NCBI GenBank assembly: GCA_019894855.1
Contig: JAGXNS010000002.1
Location: 1-64,000 of the forward strand
Origin: Promethearchaeota archaeon
Lineage (GTDB): Archaea > Asgardarchaeota > Lokiarchaeia > Sigyniarchaeales > SOKP01
DNA: 64,000 bases
Reading direction: 5' to 3'
The position numbers and the translations under genes are program-made. This document shows, in pieces, positions 17,307 to 28,100 of this stretch. Within the stretch, counting starts at the first letter, position 1, and every line of letters begins with the position of its first letter. The notes under the pieces are model-generated. The model did not search any database and was not told the DNA's origin. It saw only the letters and a program-made list of their open reading frames with translations.

Positions 17307-19114
17307 TACATGCCCCACCACGGGTGTTGCATCGATCTTTGGAGGATAATATATTCTCGTAAAGCTTGTTTTTGATCCACGGTTAATTCATCTAGGAATT
17401 TTCCCATGATCTGTCTCACGTGAGATTCTGGTACATTAACGAACAGAGTTTCATCTCTATCGATATCTCTCCCTATCTCAATGCCACGAATAGATATAGC
17501 TACTTCGTCATCTTTTACAGCTTTTTCTAAAGTTTTACCTTTATCCTGAATTTGGTGAACTCTTTTCGCTTTCTTTCCGTCAGCAGTGATTAACGTTACT
17601 TTAGGATATAAAGTACCCGCTTCCACATGTACTCCAAATACTGCGGGATCTGAATTTCTAAATATAAAATCGGGCATCATTCTTAGTTTAGCAGGTAAAA
17701 CTAATTCGCTTAATCCTTTTGCGGTCTCCTCTGCTTTTCGTACCTCAGCATATTCTATATAATCTTCCAACAGTCTATAAATGACATTATTCGTGAAAAT
17801 TCTTATATTGTCTGTTATAGCTTGTTCTTTTGCATCGGGTAGAATAGCCACATTAAATCCTAAAACGGTTGCTGAATATGGATCGAGACTTTTAACTAAA
17901 TTTGCATTCATAATATCCTCTTTTTTAATCGGACCCACATCGGCAATACTTATCTTAACACCATTCTTTGTGAAATGATTTTCTAACGCTTCAAGAGAAC
18001 CTAATGTATCTGCTTTTAACACTACGCCTGCTTTGTCTGTTTTAATTCGAATACTTTCTACTTCTGATTCAATTTCGTTGTATACAGTTTCTTCTTGTGA
18101 AGGATCACCAATTCCTCTAAATGGAGATCCAGCAACAACATCTTCGATATTAGGAGCAAGAATCTTAATTCCAGCTGCTGCACTTACTATATCTACAGAA
18201 TCAAATTTTTGTCTAGGATCTCTTATCTCATCTAAAGGTTTCGGCATGAGTAAAGCTCTTACTTTCGACTTAATAGGTTTTTCTAAACCGCCAACAATGA
18301 ACTCTTCGCCTTTCTTGATTATTCCATCGTATATTAAGACATCCATAGTTACTGCTTGACCTTTTTCTTTCTTCACCTCCAAAACTACGCCTTTGGCGGG
18401 TCCTTCACTAAATTTCAAGTTTTCAGTTAAAAATTGTTGCACCAGTCCCATTAAAACCATCAATAAAGTTGATATTCCCTCGCCTGTTTTGGCGCTCGTA
18501 GGTACGATTGCCACTTTTTTAGTAAAATCTTTTATTTTATCGTAACGATCGATTCCTGTAAAACCTTCCTGTAAGAAATCTATTCCTATTTGAATTAATT
18601 TTTCGTCAAGAAAATCTCTAACATGAGGTTTTTGTTTATTATATGAATCTAAAAAATCAGCATCTTTAATAGATTTCCACCCTGTTATCCTATCGATTTT
18701 ATTAGCAGCAATAACAAATGGCACTTTCCGCTCGCGTAATATTCTAACGGATTCCCACGTAATTGGCATGTTCCCGGCTGTTACATCGATAACCAATATT
18801 GCTATATCTGCAACAGCCCCCCCTCTTTTACGCAAGTTCATAAAGGCGGCGTGTCCTGGAGTATCAATAATTAATATGCCAGGTAATTGAATTTCTTTTT
18901 CAGCAAATTCTTGCTTTGATTTCTTTAAGAAATCTTTTATATCTTTAGTGGGAAAATAAGAAGCTCCAATATGTTGTGTAATACCAGCAGCTTCTCTTTG
19001 TTGCACTACGGTTCCTCGAATATAATCTAACAGAGAAGTTTTACCATGATCAATATGTCCTAAAATCGAAGCAATAGGAGCCCTTATAATTTTTTTATCG
19101 GTTTCAGCTGTCAA
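17306..19114 (-). CDS. infB: Translation initiation factor aIF5B
   Basis: A 602-residue aIF5B, the GTPase that joins ribosomal subunits and positions initiator tRNA. G1 is LGHIDHGKTSLLDYIRG, G3 is DTPGHAAFMNLRKRG, G4 is NKIDRITGW. The following domains keep family order, with domain III/IV (VLKADTLGSLEAL) and the C-terminal RGIEIGRDI. No inteins or insertions are seen. It shares a TAATG overlap with the downstream GNAT gene. Confidence 0.95.
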   Translation of the reverse strand: MTAETDKKIIRAPIASILGHIDHGKTSLLDYIRGTVVQQREAAGITQHIGASYFPTKDIKDFLKKSKQEFAEKEIQLPGILIIDTPGHAAFMNLRKRGGAVADIAILVIDVTAGNMPITWESVRILRERKVPFVIAANKIDRITGWKSIKDADFLDSYNKQKPHVRDFLDEKLIQIGIDFLQEGFTGIDRYDKIKDFTKKVAIVPTSAKTGEGISTLLMVLMGLVQQFLTENLKFSEGPAKGVVLEVKKEKGQAVTMDVLIYDGIIKKGEEFIVGGLEKPIKSKVRALLMPKPLDEIRDPRQKFDSVDIVSAAAGIKILAPNIEDVVAGSPFRGIGDPSQEETVYNEIESEVESIRIKTDKAGVVLKADTLGSLEALENHFTKNGVKISIADVGPIKKEDIMNANLVKSLDPYSATVLGFNVAILPDAKEQAITDNIRIFTNNVIYRLLEDYIEYAEVRKAEETAKGLSELVLPAKLRMMPDFIFRNSDPAVFGVHVEAGTLYPKVTLITADGKKAKRVHQIQDKGKTLEKAVKDDEVAISIRGIEIGRDIDRDETLFVNVPESHVRQIMGKFLDELTVDQKQALREYIILQRSMQHPWWGM

Positions 19115-19283
19115 TTAAACTCACTTATGATTTATAATAATAGTAAAAATCTAATTAATTCTCATAATTATAAAAGGTATAATATGATATAGATTTAACT
19201 AGAAATAAATAGATGTAATTAACTAATTGAGGTCTCTCTTTTGATTACAAAAGAGATAGATACACTTATCATACTAATTTATC

Positions 19284-20030
19284 ATGTCTAAAAAAAGAAA
19301 AAAACGCGTAAGGCGCGGTCATCCAGTAGCTATCCTTATTGGTCTGCATGATAACGATGCAGTACTTTGGAGAATATTCAGCGAGACTATTAGACTACAC
19401 TTCAAAATAAATCGTGGAAGGAAGAGAAGAAATCAAAATAAAAAGCATATATTTCATTTCCATGAGGAAATCATTAACGCATTAAGACCTTTAATTAAAG
19501 AGGGCATCAGAAGCGTAATATTGCTCTCCCCACCAAAAGAAGAATATTCAGATGAATTTCTTAATCACGTTAATAAACATCATTCATGGTTATTAAAAAA
19601 GGGGAATAAAGGGGTTGTTTTTTCTAAGATCATAGCTAATCAGGCGAAGACTCAAAAGGATGTGTATTACCTAAAAACACAAGACTATTTTAAAGACATT
19701 GTGGGGGAAACTTCAAATCAAGAGGCTTTGCTGATACTAGAAGAATTGACGGAGGTAATTAACAAAAATGAAAAGTTCTCAAAGATTCTCTATACATGGA
19801 GAGAAATCGATTATGAATTAAGACTTATAAGACAAAATCCTAATTTACCTAAGCCAAATTACATAATTCTAACTGAAGAATATCTAAAAAATCCAAAGAA
19901 TAGAAACAAAACACATCGAATTTTACAACTCGCAAAAAATCTTGAGATTAAAACTAAAATCGTAAGTCAAGAATCTGAGGCGGGTATTAGCGTAGAGAAA
20001 TTTGGAGGAATAGTGTGTTATTTTAAATAA
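19284..20030 (+). CDS. eRF1/Pelota-family-like protein lacking domain 1 and GGQ
   Basis: A 248-residue protein with a basic N-terminus (SKKRKKRVRRG). The C-terminal part, ending IKTKIVSQESEAGISVEKFGGIVCYFK in sense, matches the end of eRF1/Pelota domain 3 ('S.E..G.....GGI.A.LR'). The middle (EEIINALRPLIKEGIRSVIL) resembles domain 2. There is no decoding domain 1. Where eRF1 has its GGQ loop, the sequence is a basic NRGRKRRNQNKKHIF, with no GGQ. Vms1/VLRF1-like proteins also pair these domains and act in ribosome rescue, so a role at stalled ribosomes is possible but inferred. It is divergent from aIF5B. Confidence 0.6.
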   Translation: MSKKRKKRVRRGHPVAILIGLHDNDAVLWRIFSETIRLHFKINRGRKRRNQNKKHIFHFHEEIINALRPLIKEGIRSVILLSPPKEEYSDEFLNHVNKHHSWLLKKGNKGVVFSKIIANQAKTQKDVYYLKTQDYFKDIVGETSNQEALLILEELTEVINKNEKFSKILYTWREIDYELRLIRQNPNLPKPNYIILTEEYLKNPKNRNKTHRILQLAKNLEIKTKIVSQESEAGISVEKFGGIVCYFK

Positions 20031-20084
20031 ATCTTCAATTAGGAGAAAATTACCAAACTAAGAAATAAATTTATTAGAATTCTT

Positions 20085-22973
20085 TTAATTCGATTTTGAT
20101 GAATTATTCATATATTTCGCTAAATACGTTGATGTGTATGATTCTTTAAAATCTATAATCGATTCAGGTACACCTTCAATGACAATAGACCCTCCACCTT
20201 CTCCTCCTTCTGGTCCAAGGTCAATAATATAATCTGAAGATTTAATTACATCCATATTATGTTCTATTACTATTACTGTATTACCTTTATCAACCAATTT
20301 TTGAAGTACTTTCAACAAAAATTTTATGTCATGGGCATGCAATCCTACAGTTGGTTCATCTAGGATATATAATGTATTCCCTGTGCTTGTTTTCCTTAGT
20401 TCTCTTGCAATTTTCAAACGTTGAGATTCGCCTCCACTTAAGGTAGTTGAAGATTGACCTAATTCTAAATACCCTAATCCTACATCTACTACAGTTTTTA
20501 AAGTTTGTTTTAAATTAGGAATACTATCGAAGAATTCAAGAGCTTGATGAAAAGTCATTTTTAATACATCTGAGATCGTTTTCCCTTTAAATCTTATCTC
20601 TAAGGTCTCAGCGTTATATCTATAACCCCTACATAAATCGCATTTAATATAAACATCTGGAAGAAAGTACATCTCTTTAAGAATATACCCTGTACCTTTA
20701 CATTTTTTACAATGACCTGCCTTGGTATTAAAACTAAATCTACCTTTTTTATAGCCTCTCTCTCTGGATTCTTCAAGCTTAGCAAAAAGGTCTCTAATAT
20801 AATCTAAAGCTTTTGTGTAAGTCGCCGGTACAGAACGAGGTGTTCTTCCGATTGGAGATTGATCTATGTTAATTATTTTGTCAATACTCTCGTATCCTTT
20901 TAGTTTGTCAAAATCTCCGCTTATTATTCTGGAACTGCGAGTGTTTATTAAGTTATGTAATCCCTTGTATAAACAATCAATTATTAAGCTAGTCTTTCCA
21001 GCTCCTGAAACTCCCGTAATACACGTAAAGATTCCTAATGGTATTTTTACTTTTATATTCTTTAGGTTATTTTCTCGAGCGCCTATGATTTCAAGAAAAT
21101 TGTTATTTGGTTCTCGTCTATTCTTAGGAACGTCTATTTTTTTCTCCCCAGATAAATATTTACCAGTTAAAGTTTTGGCTTCTAAAATCGTTTGTAAAGG
21201 GCCTTCTGCTACAATCTCTCCTCCATTTTCTCCTGCTAAAGGGCCCAAATCAATTATATGATCGGCATTGCGCATGATCTCGTCGTCGTGCTCTACAACA
21301 ATAACGGTATTACCCAAATCTCTTAATTTTTTCAACATCTCAATTAATCGTGATATGTCTCTTTTATGTAAACCAACGGAGGGCTCGTCTAACACGTATA
21401 ATACCCCAACAAGCCTAGAACCTAATTGAGTCGCTAATCTTATTCTTTCAGCTTCGCCAACAGATAATGTATGAGATCTTCTACTTAAAGAAATGTAATC
21501 TAAACCAACGTTATCTAAAAAAGATAACCTATCAAGTATCTCTTTTAATACATCTTTAATAATCGTTTTTTGAAGCTCGTCTAATTGTAAATCTTTGAAA
21601 AATTCTAACGAATCTTTTACCGCTAAATCTGATAATTCAGTGATATTAATGTTATTAATTAGAACTGAAAGACTTTCAGGTTTTAACCTTTGCCCTTTGC
21701 ATTGAGGACAGTTTATTTGATTCATAAAAGTTTCGTAAGTATCACGAGCCCATTCGGATCGCGTATCCATGTATCTTCTATGTAACATCGGAATAATTCC
21801 TTCGAAGGGTCTTACTACATGATAAGATGAAGACTTGATATCTTTTTTTTGATTGTTGTAACCGTTATTTTCACTCTCAAAGTGGAATTCGATTGCTTCC
21901 TCTTCTGTTCCAAATAAAACTTTTTGCAATTTCTTAGGATCAATATCCTTTATCGCAGTTTTATGAGTATCAAATTTGTAGTGTTTAGCTACTTGGTTTA
22001 ATGATTGCCAAAAGTACCCCGTTAACGACCCAAATCCAGGGATATTTCTGATAGGAGTGTCTTGGAGTGGAAGGCTAGAATCGTTTCCTAAAACTAAGGA
22101 GTAGTCAAATTCCATCACTGTTCCTAACCCACTACAATATTTGCAACTTCCATGAGGAATATTAAAAGAAAACATTTTATGGTCAATAGGCGGAAACGAA
22201 ATACCACAATCTACACACGCTAAATGTTCAGAATAAATTTGTTCTCCAATGTTAAGAACTTCTACAACCACGATTCCATCAGTTAATCCAAGGGCAGTTT
22301 CTATTGAATCGGCTAATCTAGTTTTGATATCATCCTTCATGACTAGCCTATCCACAATTACATTGATGTGATGCTTTACATTTTTTTCCATTGGAATTTC
22401 TTCATCTAAAGTATACTGAATACCATCTACTTCAACTCTGACATAGCCTTGTTTTTTAAGATCGCTTAACAAGTCTTTGTATTCGCCTTTTCTATCGCGA
22501 ATAATCGGCGCTTTAATGATAAACTTTTGGTTTGTTTCAAGTTCTTGCAGAATTTGTTGGATTATTTGCTGAGGTGTTTGGGGCGTAATTTCTTTACCGC
22601 ATATGGGGCAATGAGGAACTCCAACATTAGCGAAAAGTAACCTATAATAATCGTATATTTCTGTGACCGTTCCTACAGTACTTCTTGGGTTCTTTGACAA
22701 CGGTTTCTGCTCTATAGCTATAGCAGGAGAGAGGCCTTCGATTGAATCTACGTCGGGTTTATCCATTTCTCCAAGAAATTGTCGGGCATAACTCGATAAT
22801 GACTCAAGAAACCGTCTTTGCCCTTCAGCATACAGTGTGTCCATTGCTAAACTAGATTTACCACTACCACTAATTCCAGTTATGATAACTAGTTTATTCC
22901 TTGGAATTATAACATCAATATTTTTTAAATTATTTTGTCTTGCTCCTTTAATAATAATAGAATTATGATTCAT
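20085..22973 (-). CDS. uvrA: Excinuclease ABC subunit A
   Basis: A 962-residue UvrA, the damage-recognition ATPase of bacterial-type nucleotide excision repair. It has two ABC modules: Walker A GISGSGKSSL and GVSGAGKTSL, signatures LSVGEAERIRLATQL and LSGGESQRLKIAREL, and the UvrA zinc modules CPICGK...CVDCG and CKKCKGTGYI...CDLCRGYRY. Length is normal. It follows uvrB with a 42-bp gap, so the pair is probably one operon. These genes are bacterial in origin and scattered in archaea, consistent with transfer. uvrC is not in the window. Confidence 0.96.
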   Translation of the reverse strand: MNHNSIIIKGARQNNLKNIDVIIPRNKLVIITGISGSGKSSLAMDTLYAEGQRRFLESLSSYARQFLGEMDKPDVDSIEGLSPAIAIEQKPLSKNPRSTVGTVTEIYDYYRLLFANVGVPHCPICGKEITPQTPQQIIQQILQELETNQKFIIKAPIIRDRKGEYKDLLSDLKKQGYVRVEVDGIQYTLDEEIPMEKNVKHHINVIVDRLVMKDDIKTRLADSIETALGLTDGIVVVEVLNIGEQIYSEHLACVDCGISFPPIDHKMFSFNIPHGSCKYCSGLGTVMEFDYSLVLGNDSSLPLQDTPIRNIPGFGSLTGYFWQSLNQVAKHYKFDTHKTAIKDIDPKKLQKVLFGTEEEAIEFHFESENNGYNNQKKDIKSSSYHVVRPFEGIIPMLHRRYMDTRSEWARDTYETFMNQINCPQCKGQRLKPESLSVLINNINITELSDLAVKDSLEFFKDLQLDELQKTIIKDVLKEILDRLSFLDNVGLDYISLSRRSHTLSVGEAERIRLATQLGSRLVGVLYVLDEPSVGLHKRDISRLIEMLKKLRDLGNTVIVVEHDDEIMRNADHIIDLGPLAGENGGEIVAEGPLQTILEAKTLTGKYLSGEKKIDVPKNRREPNNNFLEIIGARENNLKNIKVKIPLGIFTCITGVSGAGKTSLIIDCLYKGLHNLINTRSSRIISGDFDKLKGYESIDKIINIDQSPIGRTPRSVPATYTKALDYIRDLFAKLEESRERGYKKGRFSFNTKAGHCKKCKGTGYILKEMYFLPDVYIKCDLCRGYRYNAETLEIRFKGKTISDVLKMTFHQALEFFDSIPNLKQTLKTVVDVGLGYLELGQSSTTLSGGESQRLKIARELRKTSTGNTLYILDEPTVGLHAHDIKFLLKVLQKLVDKGNTVIVIEHNMDVIKSSDYIIDLGPEGGEGGGSIVIEGVPESIIDFKESYTSTYLAKYMNNSSKSN

Positions 22974-23015
22974 AATGACTCCTGTTAACCATTAATTTAT
23001 GTGTAATGAAACTAT

Positions 23016-25025
23016 TCACGATTTTATTTTATAGTCTTTCTTAATTTCTTTAATTTTATCTCTTAAATAGGCAGCATCCTCGAACCGTAGCTCTTTGGCT
23101 GCAAGAAACATTTTGATTTCAAGATACTCAATTACTAAATCTTTATCTCCCTGTTTTTCTAAATCTTCAATCTTATCTTTAACATTTCTTTTTAATTTCT
23201 TTGTTTCTCTTTCCTTGAACTCATGTTCCTCAGAAAGCGAATTTAAGATGTTTTTCTTAATTGTTTGAGGTGTAATTTTAAATTTCTCGTTGTAATCTTC
23301 CTGTTTATTTCTTCTTCTATTTGTTTCTTCAATTGCTTCCTTCATAGCTCGAGTAATTTTATCGGCATATAATATCGCTCTACCTTTTATGTTACGGGAA
23401 GCCCTACCAATGGTTTGTATAAGCGATCGCGTGTCGCGTAAGAATCCTAATTTATCTGCGTCCAGAATTGCTACTAATTGGACTTCGGGTAAATCTAATC
23501 CTTCTCTAAGAAGATTAATTCCCACTAAAACATCGTGAGTACCATCTCTTAAATGTCTTAATATTTCAAATCTCTCGACAGTTCCTACTTCGGAGTGTAA
23601 GTAAGCAACCTTCAACCCTAATTCAGAATAATACTCAGCAATATCTTCCGACATCCGTTTAGTAAGAGTGGTGACTAAAACTCTTCCTTTATTGGTTATA
23701 ACTTTCCTTATCTCATCTAACAAGTCATCAATTTGATTTTTAGCAGGACGAATTTCCACCTGAGGATCAACCAATCCAGTTGGTCTAATTATTTGTTCAG
23801 CAGATACTCCACCGCTCTTTTTAAATTCCCAACCTCCGGGAGTAGCGCTCATAAAAATTATATGATTTATTTTTGCTTCCCATTCTTCAAAAGTCAAAGG
23901 CCTATTATCGTATGCGGAAGGTAACCTCCACCCAAAATCAACGAGGTTCTTTTTTCTTGATCTATCTCCCCCAATCATTCCATGAATTTGAGGAATCGTT
24001 ATGTGACTCTCGTCAGCAACTATTAAAAAATCTTTTGGAAAATAATCAATTAAACACATCGGTGGACTCCCGGGTGGCCTGCCATCAAGGTGTCTCGAAT
24101 AATTTTCCACTCCCTTACACCATCCCATTTCTCTCATCATTTCAAGATCAAATTTTGTTCTTTTTTCAATCCATTGGGCTTCGGCATATTTCTTCTCTTT
24201 CATGAATTTGGCTATCTGCTGCTCTAACTCTTCTTCAATTGAAATTAATGCCTTAGCTTTATTTTCTTCGGGTATAATGAAATGAGTAGCTGGGAATATT
24301 CTACAATTTGATAAATCTTTTAAAACATCATTAGAAACATAATGAATTTCTTGTATAGACTCGATTACATCTCCAAATAATGAAACACGAATTGCGTTGT
24401 TCAAATACGCTGGAAAGATGTCGATAATGTCTCCCTTAACTCTGACTATGCCGGGTTTAAACTCGATATCCTTTCTTTCATAGTTCATCAGGATTAATCC
24501 TTTTATTATTTCCTTCCTTTGAATAGTCTGACCAACATCAAGGTTCAGGGAAATATCGGTCCAAACTTTTGGATCACCAATACCATAAATACATGATACA
24601 GTTGCAACAATGATAACATCGTTCCTTGTTCTAATTGCATGAGTAGCAGCTAATCTTAATCTCTCGATTTCCTCGTTTACGCTGAAATCTTTTTCAATAT
24701 ATAATCCTGTCACAGGCATATAGCTTTCAGGTTGATAATAATCGTAGTAGCTAACAAAATAGTGAACAGCATTCTTAGGAAATAATTCTTTAAGCTCGTT
24801 ATATAATTGGGCTGCCAGCGTTTTATTTGGTGCCATAACTAAAGTAGGTTTCTGAATTTTCTGAATTATATTTGCAACAGTGAATGTTTTCCCCGTACCG
24901 GTAGCGCCTAATAGCGTCTGAAAGCGGTTTCCGTTTTTTATGTTACCGACTAGTTTCTTGATTGCTTCTGGTTGATCTCCGCTAGGTTTGAAACTAGATT
25001 CAATTTTGAAATTGGATATTATAAT
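23016..25025 (-). CDS. uvrB: Excinuclease ABC subunit B with apparent non-AUG start
   Basis: UvrB, the helicase-like subunit that verifies damage. The first ATG, at 24836, would give 606 residues and lose the Walker A motif. The frame continues upstream through LLGATGTGKTFTVANII and SNFKIESSFKPSGDQPEAIK, matching the E. coli N-terminus (MSKPFKLNSAFKPSGDQP). Between this and the in-frame TAA (25026-25028) lie only ATT (25023-25025), ATA and ATA; there is no ATG, GTG or TTG. A GGTG sequence stands five bases before the ATT. Full length from ATT is 669 residues, normal for UvrB. The C-terminal UVR motif (LRFEDAAYLRDKI) is present. Confidence 0.93.
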   Translation of the reverse strand: MIISNFKIESSFKPSGDQPEAIKKLVGNIKNGNRFQTLLGATGTGKTFTVANIIQKIQKPTLVMAPNKTLAAQLYNELKELFPKNAVHYFVSYYDYYQPESYMPVTGLYIEKDFSVNEEIERLRLAATHAIRTRNDVIIVATVSCIYGIGDPKVWTDISLNLDVGQTIQRKEIIKGLILMNYERKDIEFKPGIVRVKGDIIDIFPAYLNNAIRVSLFGDVIESIQEIHYVSNDVLKDLSNCRIFPATHFIIPEENKAKALISIEEELEQQIAKFMKEKKYAEAQWIEKRTKFDLEMMREMGWCKGVENYSRHLDGRPPGSPPMCLIDYFPKDFLIVADESHITIPQIHGMIGGDRSRKKNLVDFGWRLPSAYDNRPLTFEEWEAKINHIIFMSATPGGWEFKKSGGVSAEQIIRPTGLVDPQVEIRPAKNQIDDLLDEIRKVITNKGRVLVTTLTKRMSEDIAEYYSELGLKVAYLHSEVGTVERFEILRHLRDGTHDVLVGINLLREGLDLPEVQLVAILDADKLGFLRDTRSLIQTIGRASRNIKGRAILYADKITRAMKEAIEETNRRRNKQEDYNEKFKITPQTIKKNILNSLSEEHEFKERETKKLKRNVKDKIEDLEKQGDKDLVIEYLEIKMFLAAKELRFEDAAYLRDKIKEIKKDYKIKS

Positions 25026-25028
25026 TTA

Positions 25029-25036
25029 GACACCAA
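25029..25036 (-). promoter_or_regulatory. Candidate ribosome binding site of uvrB (GGTG)
   Basis: Reading the minus strand, TTTTGGTG followed by TCTAA precedes ATT ATA ATA. GGTG matches the tail of the Shine-Dalgarno form seen before S7 and S27e in this window (AGGTG). Its spacing favours ATT at 25025 over the first ATG, 190 bases downstream. Confidence 0.5.
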
Positions 25037-25150
25037 AATTTAAAGATTAATTAAAGATGAAGTTAAACTTAATTTATAGACGATAGGTCTATAGATTTTT
25101 TAATGTAACATAGTTTATTTTTATTACTGTTATAAATAAAAAGTAAGGAT

Positions 25151-28100
25151 TTAAGTGGTAACGATTTCGTCGTGTATATCCTCTGCGCCTTCCTTGGTCC
25201 GAACTAAGATGTTTAAAATTTCGCCATTACTTACTAATCCGATTATAGTTTCAAGATCATCCGTGCTGATCGTAAATATAATTGAATCTCCTGCTTCAAT
25301 ATCATAAGTAGCTACATCAAAATTACTCAACGAAATAAATGTATTATTAATGTAAATGGATTCCACTGTAAGATTAAACAATCCTTCGTTGTCAATTTTT
25401 ATATCAACAAAGCCGCCAATAGTGGCAGTCGTTTCAGTATCATCGATATTTATTTCGTAAAATGTTGAATCTACAAATACGGGAAAGTCCATGTTATATT
25501 GAGCAGAAGAGTTTGTAGTTATGTTTACATTAACAATATTAGTGGAATTTAACGCTAAGCCCGTGATATTGAAAGAAACTAAAGCACATTCTTGTATATC
25601 GAGAGTAATATCTCCATATTCAAATATTACATCGTTTGTAAAGGATAAGCTCGTTGTACTATTCAGATATATTTTATCTAATGTAATCTCTTCATCTCCC
25701 GTGTTTTTGATCAAAATTTTGCCTGTTTCGTTAGCAGCTATAAAGGAAGCAACATGTCCTTCTACGGAATCAATGATTTCAATATCTGGTTTGTCTATAA
25801 TTGTGTGAACAAATCCAATATCAGAAGCTTTGGTATCACCATCGAAATTCGCAGTCACAATAATTCCTATCTCATCGTTTACTTCAATGCCTGTTAAATA
25901 ATCTGAGGCTGTTATAGTAAGACTTCTTTCTTGTCCAGGATTTAAATTAAAGGCCCCAAAATTCAATATGGATGTCCAACTTGAAGAAGTAGAAAGATAA
26001 ATCGAATCTAGTCCTAGTATAATATCTCCGGTATTTTTAACCATTAAGTTTACGTGAGTTGTTCCATTATCATAAGTATACGCAAATGTTTTTTCGAGAT
26101 TAATTGGAACGTGATTTCGAAAATCAGTTTGTGTAGCAATTAATGCTTCTGGGGAGGCTATTCTGCTTTCTTCAAGAATAGAAATTTTAAACCCATCATA
26201 ATTTGAGGTGAGTATTAACTCGTCTGTGATACCATTAGGGGTAGCTACGCCTATTTTGTGTTCAGTTCTTAATGGATAAAACGGATAGAGAGTATTTGCG
26301 ATATTAACACTTGCTATTTGACCCGGTTCTAAAATTGGAGTTCCTGAAACATAATTTATATTGTTGAGAGTATTATTTTCATTATCGATATAGAAATCTT
26401 TCAAGATTACTGTACTTAGTCCCGTGTTTTCAATTTCGAGATTTATTTCACTCAACGACGAATCTATTTGAACGACATTACTGCTGATTTTATTAATCCT
26501 AATATCTCCTTCCCTAGCTTCTTTTACAAACAGATTGCTTGTATCGTTCGTGAAAGTGAAAGGTGAAGAATCAACTGCAATTGATTGAGCTTCTACTTCA
26601 ATGTTTACCACATCATTTATTTCAAAAGAATTTCCACTAGATTTAATGTCTACCCAAACTAAATCTTCCTCGTTAGAGTTTAATATATTTGTCTCGATAC
26701 CTTTACCCAGGTTAAAATCGTAACTCTCACCGTTTATCTTAATATCGCTAATCGTTAAATCTTTTGAACCTGTGTTTTTCAATTTGAAAGTAGCATAACC
26801 AGTATCGAATACTTCTGGATTTTGTATTTGAAAACTAGATTCTAAAGCAGTATAATCAAGTTTGAACAATTTTACCATTCCATTTGTCGAGATATATGCG
26901 TACTTAAAAACATTGAATTCATATAATCCATCAATTGGTATATGTGTGGTATATGGGTTTCCTTGGTCGTCTGTTAATGTATTAACTTGACTTTGGTAGT
27001 ATTCAGTAAATGTTTGGGGGTTATTAGGATCTGATGGAGGAGCTGTTGGATTTCCGTAGAACATTAATTTAACTAACTGACTTTGGAACCATTTTGAAGT
27101 GGGGCTTCCCGTGGTTGAGTTAAAATATTCATCTTCAACGAATACAGAATTCGAAGCCCAATTATCCTCTTCCATGCCATAATTCTTATAGCTCTGGTAG
27201 TTATCGTTGCAGATCCTTACCATCCAAGGCCATTTACCTTCATCCCCTCCTAAATTAGGATACAGCATTCCAAAATAGACTAAGACATAGTCTGCTTGTA
27301 ACGCTCTAAACACTTTAGCACTATAAATCTCGTTTGTTTGCATCATTGCCATTCCTGTCATACCCATTCGAGTTTGGTTGATTGTTCCATTATCGTTAAC
27401 CGTTGTCATGTTTCCTATGGGGGTTATCCAATAACCATAATCCCACCACGAGACAACAACGGATGTACCAGGCAGATTTGTTTTCATCCATGTTAGAGTT
27501 TCTTCCCAATCGTGTATTTGTCCTCCTGGCGCCAATTGACTCTGCGACAGTTGAGTTAAAGCAATGTTAGAAGCGTGCATAACTTGAGCCATACACATAA
27601 TCCCAACAATGAAATAAACAGCACCAATTTCAGATTTTCCAACCATCCGTTTTACTTGGCGCTTTCGTTTTCTACTAACACCTGTTCTTTTTTCTCCATA
27701 GAAACTGCCAAAAATTTTTAAAACATTAACTAATCCATATGCACCCACTAAGCATGCTGCGGGCGCAAATAATAATATTATTCGAATCATGCTGCCAGTA
27801 AAATAAAAAATCAAAAGTAAGAAAGTGAGTAATAGGATATCGGCGACATTAGCTCGTTTAAATAAGAAAAATAATCCAAGAGGTAAAAGAGTCAGAGGAA
27901 TCAAAGTATTATAGTAAAACACACTCCATGAACTTGGCATATGTTCAGCCACGGAAGCTGTAACACTAATAGAATCTCTAATTAAAGGACTTAATACACT
28001 CACTAATCGTCCTCCGAACCCAAAAGGAATTAAATCTGGAGCAACCCATATAATAACGCCGAAAATGGTGATTACGGGTATCAATGCCCACTTTATGGTG

